The notes beneath the pieces were generated by a model that saw only the letters and a program-made list of their open reading frames with translations, did no database searches and was not told where the DNA came from. A DNA stretch of 64,000 nt, taken from Opitutales bacterium. GTDB taxonomy: Bacteria > Verrucomicrobiota > Verrucomicrobiia > Opitutales > JAJFLR01. Positions within the stretch are counted from its first letter, which is position 1, and each line of letters begins with the position of its first letter. The position numbers and the translations under genes were made by a program. Where the stretch lies: NCBI GenBank assembly GCA_021772565.1, contig JAJFLR010000115.1, positions 1 to 64,000 on the forward strand, given 5' to 3'. Shown piece after piece: positions 36,011 to 44,504 of the stretch.

Positions 36011-36737
36011 TATTTGAAATTCTTAATTCGTGAGAAACTTCAGCAACTAATTTAAGGTATTCAGGTTGCTCACGTAATTTTTCGGTTCGCTGGAATGGTA
36101 GATTGACATTGATAACTTTGACAAATGTGGCTGGTTTTTTGGCCAACACAACAATTCTGGAGGATAAAAAAACTGCTTCGGTAATTGAGTGAGTAACAAA
36201 GAACGCACTCCATTTTTGTTTTTCATGCAATCGAAGAAAATCTTCGTTTAATTTATTTCTGGTCATTACATCGAGTGAACCAAACGGTTCATCGAGCAAC
36301 ATAATTTGTGGAGATTTTGTTAATGAACGAGCAATAGAAACTCTCATTTTCATACCACCGGATAATTGCCATGGATAGTAATTAGAAACATCAGATAAAT
36401 TCACAAGTTCAAGTAATTCAGAAACAGTGAGATCAATTTGGTTTTCATCAAATTTAGCTAACGTCAGTGGAAGTTCGATATTCTTTCTGACTGTTAACCA
36501 GGGAAGCAATGCAGCATCCTGAAAAACGAAACTGATTTCATCTTTATTTAATATTACTTCGCCTGATGTCTGTTTAACCAGTCCGGCAATAATTTTCAAT
36601 AAAGTTGTCTTACCGCAACCACTCGGCCCGATGATACTTACGATCTCATGTTCATTTAACTCAAAATTAATATCAGTTAAGACAGATCGATTCTCGTCAA
36701 AATTTTTGGCGATACTATAAAGTTGTACAAGTGACAC
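36000..36737 (-). CDS. ABC transporter ATPase (SsuB/TauB-like)
   Basis: ATPase partner of the downstream permease. Walker A GPSGCGKTT, Q-loop FVFQDAALLPWLTVRKNI, signature LSGGMKMRVSIARSL, Walker B IMLLDEPFGSLD, H-loop FFVTHSITEAVFL. The FQDAALLPWLTV Q-loop is typical of the SsuB/TauB/ThiZ group. 245 aa, complete. Substrate unknown because the binding protein is absent from the locus. Confidence 0.93.
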   Translation of the reverse strand: MSLVQLYSIAKNFDENRSVLTDINFELNEHEIVSIIGPSGCGKTTLLKIIAGLVKQTSGEVILNKDEISFVFQDAALLPWLTVRKNIELPLTLAKFDENQIDLTVSELLELVNLSDVSNYYPWQLSGGMKMRVSIARSLTKSPQIMLLDEPFGSLDVMTRNKLNEDFLRLHEKQKWSAFFVTHSITEAVFLSSRIVVLAKKPATFVKVINVNLPFQRTEKLREQPEYLKLVAEVSHELRISNNDI

Positions 36738-36839
36738 AATTAATAATTATAATGAAAATCTTGCTCCATTAGACACAACCTTTGGAGTAATTTCAATTGA
36801 TAATTGTCTGAAAGAATTCTGTAATGTTATCTAAAAGAT

Positions 36840-37229
36840 TTAGTTCCAGATAACTGGAACAGGATATTGATGAATGAGACTGTCAGGTGTAATAATAGTT
36901 AATCCGTTTAATATAGCGTGACTTACCAATAAACGATCAAATGGATCATTATGCAATGCAGGTAATTTTTCCAAAAAAAATATACTATCACTATCTAACG
37001 AATGAAAAGTAAAACCAAAATTACTTTTAATTTCACTAAATACTTGAGATGGTTTTTTTTGCAGGTGCAATCTTCCCAAGTTATATTTTAATTGAATTTC
37101 AAGTAATGATACCTGAAACAAGATTACTTCATTATCGATATTTTGTAATACAGTTTTTATATCATTACTTAACTTTGAGCTTTCTCCAAATGCCCACAAT
37201 GCAACACATGTATCAATCAGAAGACGCAT
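36840..37229 (-). CDS. PIN-domain toxin (VapC-like)
   Basis: Starts MRLLIDTCVALWAFGES with the first PIN Asp (residue 6). FQVSLLEIQLKYNLGRL provides the Glu of the second motif, and LHNDPFDRLLVSHAILNGLTIITPD the DPFDR acidic motif. This subtype (LLIDT..LLW; DPFDR) is often paired with Phd-type antitoxins, as here. 129 aa. Three bases separate it from the antitoxin gene. Confidence 0.92.
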   Translation of the reverse strand: MRLLIDTCVALWAFGESSKLSNDIKTVLQNIDNEVILFQVSLLEIQLKYNLGRLHLQKKPSQVFSEIKSNFGFTFHSLDSDSIFFLEKLPALHNDPFDRLLVSHAILNGLTIITPDSLIHQYPVPVIWN

Positions 37230-37232
37230 TAT

Positions 37233-37490
37233 TTAGATAGAAGAATTAAATAATTTTGAAATATCATTATTGATTGCAGGATCATTAAAATGATCTCCGG
37301 TTTTTACTTCACCATCAAACATACCAATTGGACGTTTCTTTATTTTAATAGATTTAGATAGTGGAGATATTTCTGCAAATGGTTTGTTTCGATCGCACAA
37401 AATATATCTTTGCCCTTTCTTTAATTCTCGAGCGTAATGCGATAGATTTGTTTTCGCATCATATATATTTATATACTTAGTTTGTTTCAT
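37233..37490 (-). CDS. Phd/YefM-type antitoxin
   Basis: N-terminus INIYDAKTNLSHYARELKKGQRYILCDRNKPFAEI (given in part) is the Phd/YefM DNA-binding fold. The C-terminal part, GMFDGEVKTGDHFNDP, is the toxin-inhibiting segment seen with this PIN subtype. 85 aa. Likely autorepressor; two palindromes lie immediately upstream of its ATG. Confidence 0.9.
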   Translation of the reverse strand: MKQTKYINIYDAKTNLSHYARELKKGQRYILCDRNKPFAEISPLSKSIKIKKRPIGMFDGEVKTGDHFNDPAINNDISKLFNSSI

Positions 37491-37493
37491 GAT

Positions 37494-37522
37494 CTAGTAA
37501 ACTAGTCAGTAACTTGATCAAG
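37494..37522. promoter_or_regulatory. Candidate antitoxin operator (two palindromes)
   Basis: CTAGTAAACTAG (37494-37505) and the perfect palindrome CTTGATCAAG (37513-37522) sit within 35 bp upstream of the antitoxin start. Their centres are about 18 bp apart. This is consistent with cooperative autorepressor binding; not demonstrated. Confidence 0.5.
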
Positions 37523-37537
37523 TCAAGCAGATATTTC

Positions 37538-37960
37538 CTAAAACCATTGATACAGAAAAAAGTAAACCATCACACCTGTGATTGAAACATAATACCAAAT
37601 AGGAAAAGTCCATTTTGCCCATCGACGATGATTCTCTAAATTTCCTTTAATCGCCAAATAAAGTGTTCGTAACACCAGAGGGACAATTGCCATGGCAAGT
37701 ATAATATGGGTGATTAAGATAAAATAATAAATAGATTTCCAAATCCCCTCACCTGCAAAAGTGGTATGCATGCCTTTATTTATAATTTTAGAGCTGACGT
37801 AGCAGATGAGAAAAATTACAGAGACACAAAAAGCTCCGGTCATAGCGTATTGATGTGCTTTCTGTTTACCTAATTTAATCAATATAAACCCCATGGTTAG
37901 TAAAACAGTTGCAACACTATTTAGGCTAGCATTAATTTCTGGAAATGGAATGTTAGTCAC
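37538..37960 (-). CDS. DUF420 membrane protein
   Basis: Four hydrophobic segments with conserved His and polar residues: NSVATVLLTMGFILIKLGKQKAH, FCVSVIFLICYVSS, YFILITHIILAMAIVPLVL, and HRRWAKWTFPIWYYVSITGVMVY (fragments). This matches DUF420 (YozB/CtaM-like), often found near cytochrome oxidase assembly genes. No oxidase genes are in the window. It lies 29 bp after guaB on the same strand. Confidence 0.88.
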   Translation of the reverse strand: MTNIPFPEINASLNSVATVLLTMGFILIKLGKQKAHQYAMTGAFCVSVIFLICYVSSKIINKGMHTTFAGEGIWKSIYYFILITHIILAMAIVPLVLRTLYLAIKGNLENHRRWAKWTFPIWYYVSITGVMVYFFLYQWF

Positions 37961-37989
37961 AGAATATTAAATTCCTTAAATTGAAAATT

Positions 37990-39579
37990 TCATGAAGTTT
38001 CTATAGTTGAAGCTTTAACTTCGACTACATCATGGGGTGCAGCTTCACGTTGACCGGCTGGCGTAGTTCTAATATATCTGGCTTTAGATTTCAACTCATG
38101 CAGATTTTCAGCCCCAACATATCCCATGCCTGACTGGATGCCACCAACAAACTCATGTAAGATATCATCTACAGAACCTGAAACTTCTTTAAGAGCTTCA
38201 ATACCTTCAGCAGTTATTTTTTGCTTGGAAATATTTTTCCCATGACCATAACGAGTAGAAGATCCAGCTTCCATGGCACTCAAGCTTCCCATTCCACGAT
38301 ACTGTTTGTAAAGCTTACCATCAATTTCAATTATTTTACCCGGAGATTCTCTACAGCCTGCAAAAATTCCACCACAAATAACTGAGTCCGCTAATGTCAA
38401 TGCTTTCACACAATCACCAGATTTTGAAATTCCCCCATCAGCTAAAATTTTCACATTTAGCTTTGCGGCAGATTTAGAGGCGACATAAAGTGCAGTTAAT
38501 TGTGGAATTCCAACTCCAGCAACCATTCTAGTAGTGCAGATAGATCCAGGCCCCTGCCCTACTTTTATTGAGTTGGCACCTGCTTTAGCCAAAAATTGTA
38601 CCCCCTCTGCACTTGTTACATTTCCAGCAATAATTGTTAAATCCTTAAATTCACTGCGAATAATTTCAACAGTGTCTCCAACACCTACAGAATATCCGTG
38701 AGCTGTTGAAACGGCTACCGCGTTGACACCCTCATTAACAAGTTCTGAAATATGATTTATCAGATTATCTTTATCAATTTCTCCATCAATATTACGATTA
38801 GCTGAAATTGCTGCACCACAAAGTAATCTAAAATCATCATCACGAGCTGGTTTCACTAACGATCTGGATTCTTCAGTAATACTTTCAATATCGCTCAGTG
38901 TAAAAAGTCCACGCAAACGATTTTCGCCGTTAGTAACTAAAAGTTTATGAATACCAATATTATTATCAAAAAATTTGTCGGCCTTAGAGATAGGTTCGTT
39001 GCCTAATTCACTTTCAGATATCGTATAAACTTTGTTACGAGCAATCATTGCATCTGAAACTTTAATATTTTTATATCGTTCCTTAATGACACGACCCGCA
39101 AGTAAGCCCAATAACTTCTTGTCTTGATCAACAACAGGAAAAGTTCGAAAGTTATAACGCTTCTCATCAATCATACAAATCACATCACCGATTAATTGAT
39201 CCGGAGCAATTGTGATTGGATCTTGAATCAACCCATGAATGTGGTTCTTTACACGAGCAACCTCCTTAACCTGATCACGTTGTCTCATGTTATAATGAAT
39301 CAATCCAAGACCCCCATTCAAAGCCATGGCAATAGCCATGTTGGATTCTGTAACAGTATCCATATCGGATGAAATAACAGGGATTTGCAAATGAATTGAA
39401 TCAGATATTTTTGTATCTAACCTGGTTTCCTTCGGTAGAACTTTAGAAAAGCAAGTTGCTAGAGAAACATCATCAAAAGTGAGAGCATAAGGTAAATTGT
39501 CACTAAAAAAATAATCTGCAGATCTATAGAATTCAGAATCAATTTCTTCAGAGTTTTTCTCTGTTGTTTGTTTCGCCAT
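37990..39579 (-). CDS. guaB: IMP dehydrogenase
   Basis: Oxidises IMP to XMP, the committed step of GMP synthesis. 529 aa. Core barrel with two CBS domains inserted (~110-245). Catalytic loop [18 protein letters not shown] with the nucleophilic Cys, phosphate loop ILADGGIS, and flap [18 protein letters not shown] with the catalytic RY pair. The N-terminus has about 30 polar extra residues before LTFDDVSL. The GSSTRYG form of the flap is not the E. coli form (GSSDRYF) but is common elsewhere. Confidence 0.95.
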   Translation of the reverse strand: MAKQTTEKNSEEIDSEFYRSADYFFSDNLPYALTFDDVSLATCFSKVLPKETRLDTKISDSIHLQIPVISSDMDTVTESNMAIAMALNGGLGLIHYNMRQRDQVKEVARVKNHIHGLIQDPITIAPDQLIGDVICMIDEKRYNFRTFPVVDQDKKLLGLLAGRVIKERYKNIKVSDAMIARNKVYTISESELGNEPISKADKFFDNNIGIHKLLVTNGENRLRGLFTLSDIESITEESRSLVKPARDDDFRLLCGAAISANRNIDGEIDKDNLINHISELVNEGVNAVAVSTAHGYSVGVGDTVEIIRSEFKDLTIIAGNVTSAEGVQFLAKAGANSIKVGQGPGSICTTRMVAGVGIPQLTALYVASKSAAKLNVKILADGGISKSGDCVKALTLADSVICGGIFAGCRESPGKIIEIDGKLYKQYRGMGSLSAMEAGSSTRYGHGKNISKQKITAEGIEALKEVSGSVDDILHEFVGGIQSGMGYVGAENLHELKSKARYIRTTPAGQREAAPHDVVEVKASTIETS

Positions 39580-39637
39580 TTTCTATAATGGCAGCTAATT
39601 TTCTTAAAAATCAAGTGAAAAGTTTATTCATCAATAA

Positions 39638-40981
39638 ATGGAATCTGTTTGGACACAATATATAATTAATCTCAAAAATTCAGCAATAAACCGGGATGAT
39701 ATCTATAGCTGGTCAATTAGACACCAGCTCAAGCCTGGTATTCGCTTAATTATTTTTGAACGGGATCCACTTAAAATAATTAAATATTTATTCGCAGCAT
39801 TGATGAATCGAAGCGTTATATTTTTAGGCAACCCGGACTGGACATTAGATCTTAAAAAGCAGGCTATCGATATTGCCAAACCAAATATTATCATTGAGTC
39901 AGACAAATCTATTAATAATTCTGTTATCCAAGATAATATTGTCCAAGCATCAAACTTACCACCCAATACAATTATAATTCCTACAGGAAGTGCATCAAAT
40001 GGAATACGATTTGCCGTTCATTCCTGGGAAACATTATCTGCAGCATCAGAAAATTTTAAAAGTTTTTTTCAGATTGATCAAATAAACAGTTGTTGCGTGT
40101 TGCCACTTTACCATGTAAGTGGCTTAATGCAACTAGTGCGATCAATTACAACTGATGGAAATATTATTTTTGCTGATTATAAACCATTTTTAAAAGGTAG
40201 TTTCCCAAAGATTGATGCTAAAGAATATTTTTTATCTCTGGTTCCAACTCAATTAAAACGGTTAGTTGAAAATGAAAACTCAAAAAATTGGATTAGTAAA
40301 TTCAAGACTGTTATTATTGGCGGAGCTTGTGCATCAGATAAATTACTGGAAGATGCCAGAAAAGCAAAAATTAAAATTTCTAACAGTTATGGGTTAACTG
40401 AGACTGCAGGTTTAATAGCAGCGCAAAAACCAGATAATTTTTTAGCTGGCGACAATAGCGTTGGCAAACCCCTACCAGATACATCTATTAAAATAATTTC
40501 CAATCAAACAATCAATTATGAATCAGAAAATAGTGGTCTGATAAAAATTAAGACTCCATCACTGTTTCACGGTTATTTTCCAAATTGCGAGATTGATCAA
40601 AAAATATTTCTAACAAACGATATTGGTGAATTAGATTTTAATAATAATTTAAATATTATTGGTCGGTCTGATAGAATCATAAATACCGGAGGAGAAAAAG
40701 TTGATCCGATCTTTGTTGAGCAAGTAATTTTACAAACTAAATTAGTGGAAGATATTTGGGTAACTGGCATTGATGATCCTGATTGGGGTCAATCTGTTTG
40801 CGCAATAATAAGTCCAGTGAGTGAGACATTCAGCAAAGAAAAAATTATCGATAAAATCTCAGATAAATTAACAACTTACAAAATTCCTAAGAAATGGATA
40901 TCAGTTGATAGCATCCCGAGAAATGCTGTTGGGAAAATTGATATTGTTAAAATAAAAGCGATTACGAATATGATAAGCTAG
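39638..40981 (+). CDS. O-succinylbenzoate-CoA ligase-like ANL enzyme
   Basis: Short (447 aa) ANL ligase. The P-loop region reads IIIPTGSASNGIRFAVHSWETL, the pattern of cyanobacterial-type MenE (TGGSSG.IRFA.HTW). Later motifs: VLPLYHVSGLMQLVRS, SNSYGLTETAGLIA, NIIGRSDRIINTGGEKV and IPRNAVGKIDI with the catalytic Lys. MenE activates o-succinylbenzoate in menaquinone synthesis. No other men genes are nearby, so the assignment depends on sequence only. Divergent from guaB. Confidence 0.75.
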   Translation: MESVWTQYIINLKNSAINRDDIYSWSIRHQLKPGIRLIIFERDPLKIIKYLFAALMNRSVIFLGNPDWTLDLKKQAIDIAKPNIIIESDKSINNSVIQDNIVQASNLPPNTIIIPTGSASNGIRFAVHSWETLSAASENFKSFFQIDQINSCCVLPLYHVSGLMQLVRSITTDGNIIFADYKPFLKGSFPKIDAKEYFLSLVPTQLKRLVENENSKNWISKFKTVIIGGACASDKLLEDARKAKIKISNSYGLTETAGLIAAQKPDNFLAGDNSVGKPLPDTSIKIISNQTINYESENSGLIKIKTPSLFHGYFPNCEIDQKIFLTNDIGELDFNNNLNIIGRSDRIINTGGEKVDPIFVEQVILQTKLVEDIWVTGIDDPDWGQSVCAIISPVSETFSKEKIIDKISDKLTTYKIPKKWISVDSIPRNAVGKIDIVKIKAITNMIS

Positions 40982-41054
40982 TGGAGGTCGTCATAAATAA
41001 TTAAACTAGTAGCGAATCAATAAGTCCATAAATATCATGTTTTCAATTTATATT

Positions 41055-41131
41055 TGTAGGGCTCGAACTTGTTCGATGCCATGTACGGAGACTCAGCAAT
41101 TAAAGGCACTCCGTCAAGCGGAGGCCCTACA
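41055..41131. repeat. Dispersed repeat element with TGTAGGGC/GCCCTACA ends, copy 2
   Basis: A 77-bp element, TGTAGGGCTCGAACTTGTTC...GGAGGCCCTACA, matching 21-120 in reverse complement apart from the extra segment in copy 1. The stretch is non-coding and lies between two convergent genes. Confidence 0.8.
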
Positions 41132-41234
41132 AAAAATAAAAAGTTGATGCAGAAAATTATATTTTAGAGACTGCTTGAAGGACTACATTAGCTATAACAA
41201 AAATATATTTAGTATGCTATAAACCATATTTCAC

Positions 41235-41302
41235 TTTCGTGTATTTCGTGATTTTTGTAGTTACGATTATTTAACACTACAAAAATCACGAAATACACGA
41301 AA
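41235..41302. repeat. Perfect 26-bp-arm palindrome
   Basis: TTTCGTGTATTTCGTGATTTTTGTAG (41235-41260) is followed after 16 bp by its exact complement (41277-41302). It sits between the converging menE-like and PEP-CTERM genes. It could act as a bidirectional terminator, but the arm length and internal repeats (TTCGTG twice) suggest a repetitive palindromic element. The rest of 40982-41318 holds the repeat at 41055 and no gene. Confidence 0.9.
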
Positions 41303-41318
41303 AATTTATTGAAAAAAA

Positions 41319-41954
41319 TTAATCCTTTTTCCTACAACTCAATATTACCAATGAAAATAATCCTATAATTAGACTGATATTTGAAACTTCTGGGATAGCA
41401 GTGCCTTCTACTAGTACATTGTCAAAGGAATGAAGTTCGGTTGCTGCATTGTTCGAAGCTCTAATAATTACCTGAACTGAACTGCCATTTAATCCTGAAT
41501 GGGTGGCCGTAACCGATGTAAAATCATCAATATTTTGGCCATTGGTGTCAAAAAATGTTTCTGTTCCACCATCCAATTTGTAAGATGCTTTTAAGAAATC
41601 TGAAGATTCAGCAGTACCAGCTTCATTGAATTCGACCGATAAATTAATATTTGTGAAAGATGAAATATTAATAACCGGCGACAACCAGATTGCCTCTCCA
41701 TCAATATCCTGACCTTCAAATTGTTGATTATTAACTTTAAAAAAATCATCAACTGCACTTAGAGTTGCACTGGAAATATCAATTGTCCAATCGACTCCAC
41801 TCGTATCCACTTGGTTACTGGGACCAATACCTCCTTTTTCATCGTGAGAGATATTACTAAAATCAGCTGTATAAACTACAGCAGCATTAGCAATTGTTAA
41901 CATAGAAGAGACATATAGGCATACTGATATAATAATAATATTTGAATTATTCAT
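41319..41954 (-). CDS. PEP-CTERM-like protein with PEV variant motif
   Basis: Signal peptide (MNNSNIIIISVCLYVSSMLTIANAA), beta-rich body with NISSFTNINLSVEFNEAG and DNVLVEG, and a C-terminus AIPEVSNISLIIGLFSLVILS ending CRKKD. The motif is PEV rather than PEP, otherwise the sorting tripartite layout is intact. The body resembles a jelly-roll. Monocistronic. Confidence 0.82.
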   Translation of the reverse strand: MNNSNIIIISVCLYVSSMLTIANAAVVYTADFSNISHDEKGGIGPSNQVDTSGVDWTIDISSATLSAVDDFFKVNNQQFEGQDIDGEAIWLSPVINISSFTNINLSVEFNEAGTAESSDFLKASYKLDGGTETFFDTNGQNIDDFTSVTATHSGLNGSSVQVIIRASNNAATELHSFDNVLVEGTAIPEVSNISLIIGLFSLVILSCRKKD

Positions 41955-42058
41955 ATTGGAATTACGTTTAATGTTAATTGTTTAAGGAAATCCGTTTATT
42001 GAGGTAAATTGAATAATCTGCATTGGAGTTAGATGTCAAGTATGTTAAATTTAATAAT

Positions 42059-42463
42059 TCATAACTTCATACGAGCGTTATTTAAATATGCTGTATCCGG
42101 AATGACAACCTGATCACCTACGTTTGGAAATCCTTTGCTAATTATTACCCCAAGTGAACGATTACGCTTAATATCAGTTGGCTCAAATATTGCTGTAGGT
42201 TGTAGTGAAATATTTCGAGATACTAAATTTTTATCGACTGTAATATTTTTCGACATAAGCAGAATTACTGCTTTCTTTTTATTTCTATCAGCCCAGACAA
42301 CTTCACCAATTAATTTATTGGGGGGCAAAGAGGTCTCGAATGCTATTTTTTTTGACTGTAAATCAGCTATGTCACTATTGTTATCTCCTAACTGCTTACT
42401 ATGACAGCCAAAGCTGCCAAAACAAATGATCCCAACAATCAGGCTCAATTTAAATAAATACAA
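42059..42463 (-). CDS. Small lipoprotein-like hypothetical protein
   Basis: The track start (42595) lies inside rpoD and is unlikely. An in-frame TTG at 42463, just after the rpoD stop, gives MYLFKLSLIVGIICFGSFGC, an export signal with a weak lipobox ending in Cys. The mature part of about 115 aa contains LIGEVVWADRNKKKAVILL and VGDQVVIPDTAYL. This looks like a small beta-barrel/OB-type domain that might repeat (GEVVWAD...; NVGDQVVIP). Function unknown. Probably translated from the rpoD transcript. Confidence 0.6.
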   Translation of the reverse strand: MYLFKLSLIVGIICFGSFGCHSKQLGDNNSDIADLQSKKIAFETSLPPNKLIGEVVWADRNKKKAVILLMSKNITVDKNLVSRNISLQPTAIFEPTDIKRNRSLGVIISKGFPNVGDQVVIPDTAYLNNARMKL

Positions 42464-42476
42464 AACTGAATAAAAT

Positions 42477-44465
42477 TTACTGGCTATGCTTTTTAAATTT
42501 ATCAGATTTTCTATTAGGTCCATCCTGCTCAATAAATCCGTGAAGCTGACGTATTCTCGTTGGATGGCGCATTTTTCGTAAAGCTTTTGCTTCAATTTGT
42601 CTTATGCGCTCCCGAGTAACATTGAATTGCTTACCAACTTCTTCGAGTGTTCTACTGTACCCATCAATTAAACCAAATCTGAGTGATAATACACGGCACT
42701 CTCTATCAGTCAAACTATCGAGAACATCGATAATCTTTTCCCGTAATAAACTGAAAGCTGTCATACTATAAGGATTTTCAGCTCCTTTATCCTCAATGAA
42801 ATCTCCAAAATTAGTATCATCACTATCACCTACAGGACTTTGAAGAGAAATTGGCTGTTGCGCCATTTTCATGATTGCCTGAACACGTTCAACGGGCAAT
42901 TGCATTTCTTCAGCTACCTCCTCTGCAGTCGGTTCATGCCCTAGTTCCTGAACCAGCTGCTTGAGAACCTGCATAACTTTATTTAAAGTCTCAATCATGT
43001 GAACCGGAATACGAATTGTTCGTGCTTGATCAGCAATAGATCTGGTTATCGCCTGACGTATCCACCAAGTAGCGTACGTTGAAAATTTATAACCTCGACG
43101 ATATTCAAATTTCTCGACTGCTTTCATAAGCCCCATGTTTCCCTCCTGAATAAGATCAAGAAAAGACAAACCACGGTTCATATATTTTTTTGCTATACTA
43201 ATAACTAATCGCAAATTAGCTTCTACCATTTCAGTTTTAGCACGATGTGCATGACGAATGTACTTGCGTGTTTCACTGACGATTCTGATAAACTCTTCAG
43301 GTTCGAGCCGCAATTCGCCCTCTATTTCTTTTAGGCGAGCAGTAATAATATCTTTATCCCAATCTTTTTTCCCTCTGATTCGTTTTCTGGACTTAGGATT
43401 TAGATATTCCAAATATTCCTTAATACCTTTGATTAACTGTTCTTTTGAGTCGAGTAGTTCCTCGAACACTTTCATTTTAAAACAATATTTTTTGAATGCT
43501 GGCTTTAAGAGTAGTTCTGTTTTTTTAAATTTATTGAAAGCTCTTTTAGCTGCTATTTCAGAACTAGCATTTCGATAGTTTGCCCAATAGTTCTCTAATT
43601 CTGCTTCAATCTTTTCTGCAATTTCAACCTGTTTGGTAATAGTTTTAAAATATTGTTCACGGCTATTAATTTTTTTATCCAGAACAATCCTATCAAAACG
43701 TTCATCTCTATTTATTAATTTTCTAGCCAATTCATTTTGAAATTTTGCAGTATAGCCAATTGAAAATAATTCATTTTGAGCTTTCTGTTCAGCATTTTCG
43801 ATCCGTTTTGAAATTGTTACTTCCTGTTCTCTTGAAAGCAATGGGACTTGCCCCATCTGTTTGAGGTACATTCGAACCGGATCATCGACGACATCTGACT
43901 GAACTGTTTTTTGCTCAGCTTCTGTATGTTTTTGCAACCGTTGTTTATAGCGTTCTACATCCTCCTGATTAATTATATCAATCTCAAGATTTTCCAATAT
44001 TGAAATTACATTTTCAATTTCTTCAGAACTATCAATTGATTCAGGCAACGCATTGTTGATATCGCTATAAGTAAGAAATCCTTGTTCCTTAGCATGTCGA
44101 ATTAAACCCCGAATCTGTTCATTGATGACTTCATTACTCGGTTTATTTTCTACAGATTTCTTAGATGTGCTTTCATTTGAATCAGTTTCTAAAACTCTAT
44201 CTTTTCTTTTACGATAGGCCCTTTTTTTAACCGGATCAGCTTCAACATCGATGTTCGTTTTATCAGCTAAAATACTTTTATCTGCTATTATATTCTTTGT
44301 TTTGGGAGCTACATTCTCATTTTTTTTAGCAACCTTCTTTTTTAAAGTAGAATCCTTTTTAGGTTTCACTTTTTTTGAATCTACTTTTTTGAGACTAACT
44401 TTCTTTTTAGTCGCAGTCTTTGTAGCTGATTTTTTAGTCGTCTTTTTTACTTTTTTTACAGGCAT
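42477..44465 (-). CDS. rpoD: Primary sigma factor RpoD
   Basis: Housekeeping sigma-70. Region 1.2: [22 protein letters not shown]. Region 2: [61 protein letters not shown] (given by its ends). Region 3: [17 protein letters not shown]. Region 4: [19 protein letters not shown] and [20 protein letters not shown]. The first ~75 residues are an unusual Lys/Thr/Ser-rich stretch ([19 protein letters not shown]) before the acidic region 1.1. It lies downstream of dnaG on the same strand, part of the classic dnaG-rpoD pairing. Confidence 0.97.
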   Translation of the reverse strand: MPVKKVKKTTKKSATKTATKKKVSLKKVDSKKVKPKKDSTLKKKVAKKNENVAPKTKNIIADKSILADKTNIDVEADPVKKRAYRKRKDRVLETDSNESTSKKSVENKPSNEVINEQIRGLIRHAKEQGFLTYSDINNALPESIDSSEEIENVISILENLEIDIINQEDVERYKQRLQKHTEAEQKTVQSDVVDDPVRMYLKQMGQVPLLSREQEVTISKRIENAEQKAQNELFSIGYTAKFQNELARKLINRDERFDRIVLDKKINSREQYFKTITKQVEIAEKIEAELENYWANYRNASSEIAAKRAFNKFKKTELLLKPAFKKYCFKMKVFEELLDSKEQLIKGIKEYLEYLNPKSRKRIRGKKDWDKDIITARLKEIEGELRLEPEEFIRIVSETRKYIRHAHRAKTEMVEANLRLVISIAKKYMNRGLSFLDLIQEGNMGLMKAVEKFEYRRGYKFSTYATWWIRQAITRSIADQARTIRIPVHMIETLNKVMQVLKQLVQELGHEPTAEEVAEEMQLPVERVQAIMKMAQQPISLQSPVGDSDDTNFGDFIEDKGAENPYSMTAFSLLREKIIDVLDSLTDRECRVLSLRFGLIDGYSRTLEEVGKQFNVTRERIRQIEAKALRKMRHPTRIRQLHGFIEQDGPNRKSDKFKKHSQ

Positions 44466-44504
44466 ATAAGTTCCTATGTTTGATTATAAATTAGATAAAA
44501 AAAT

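Noticed and set aside
42464-42595. Upstream part of the 178-aa ORF overlapping rpoD
   Set aside because: Start inside rpoD; a TTG at 42463 gives a proper export signal.
43258-43578. 106-aa plus-strand ORF antisense to rpoD
   Set aside because: Shadow frame of a confirmed gene.
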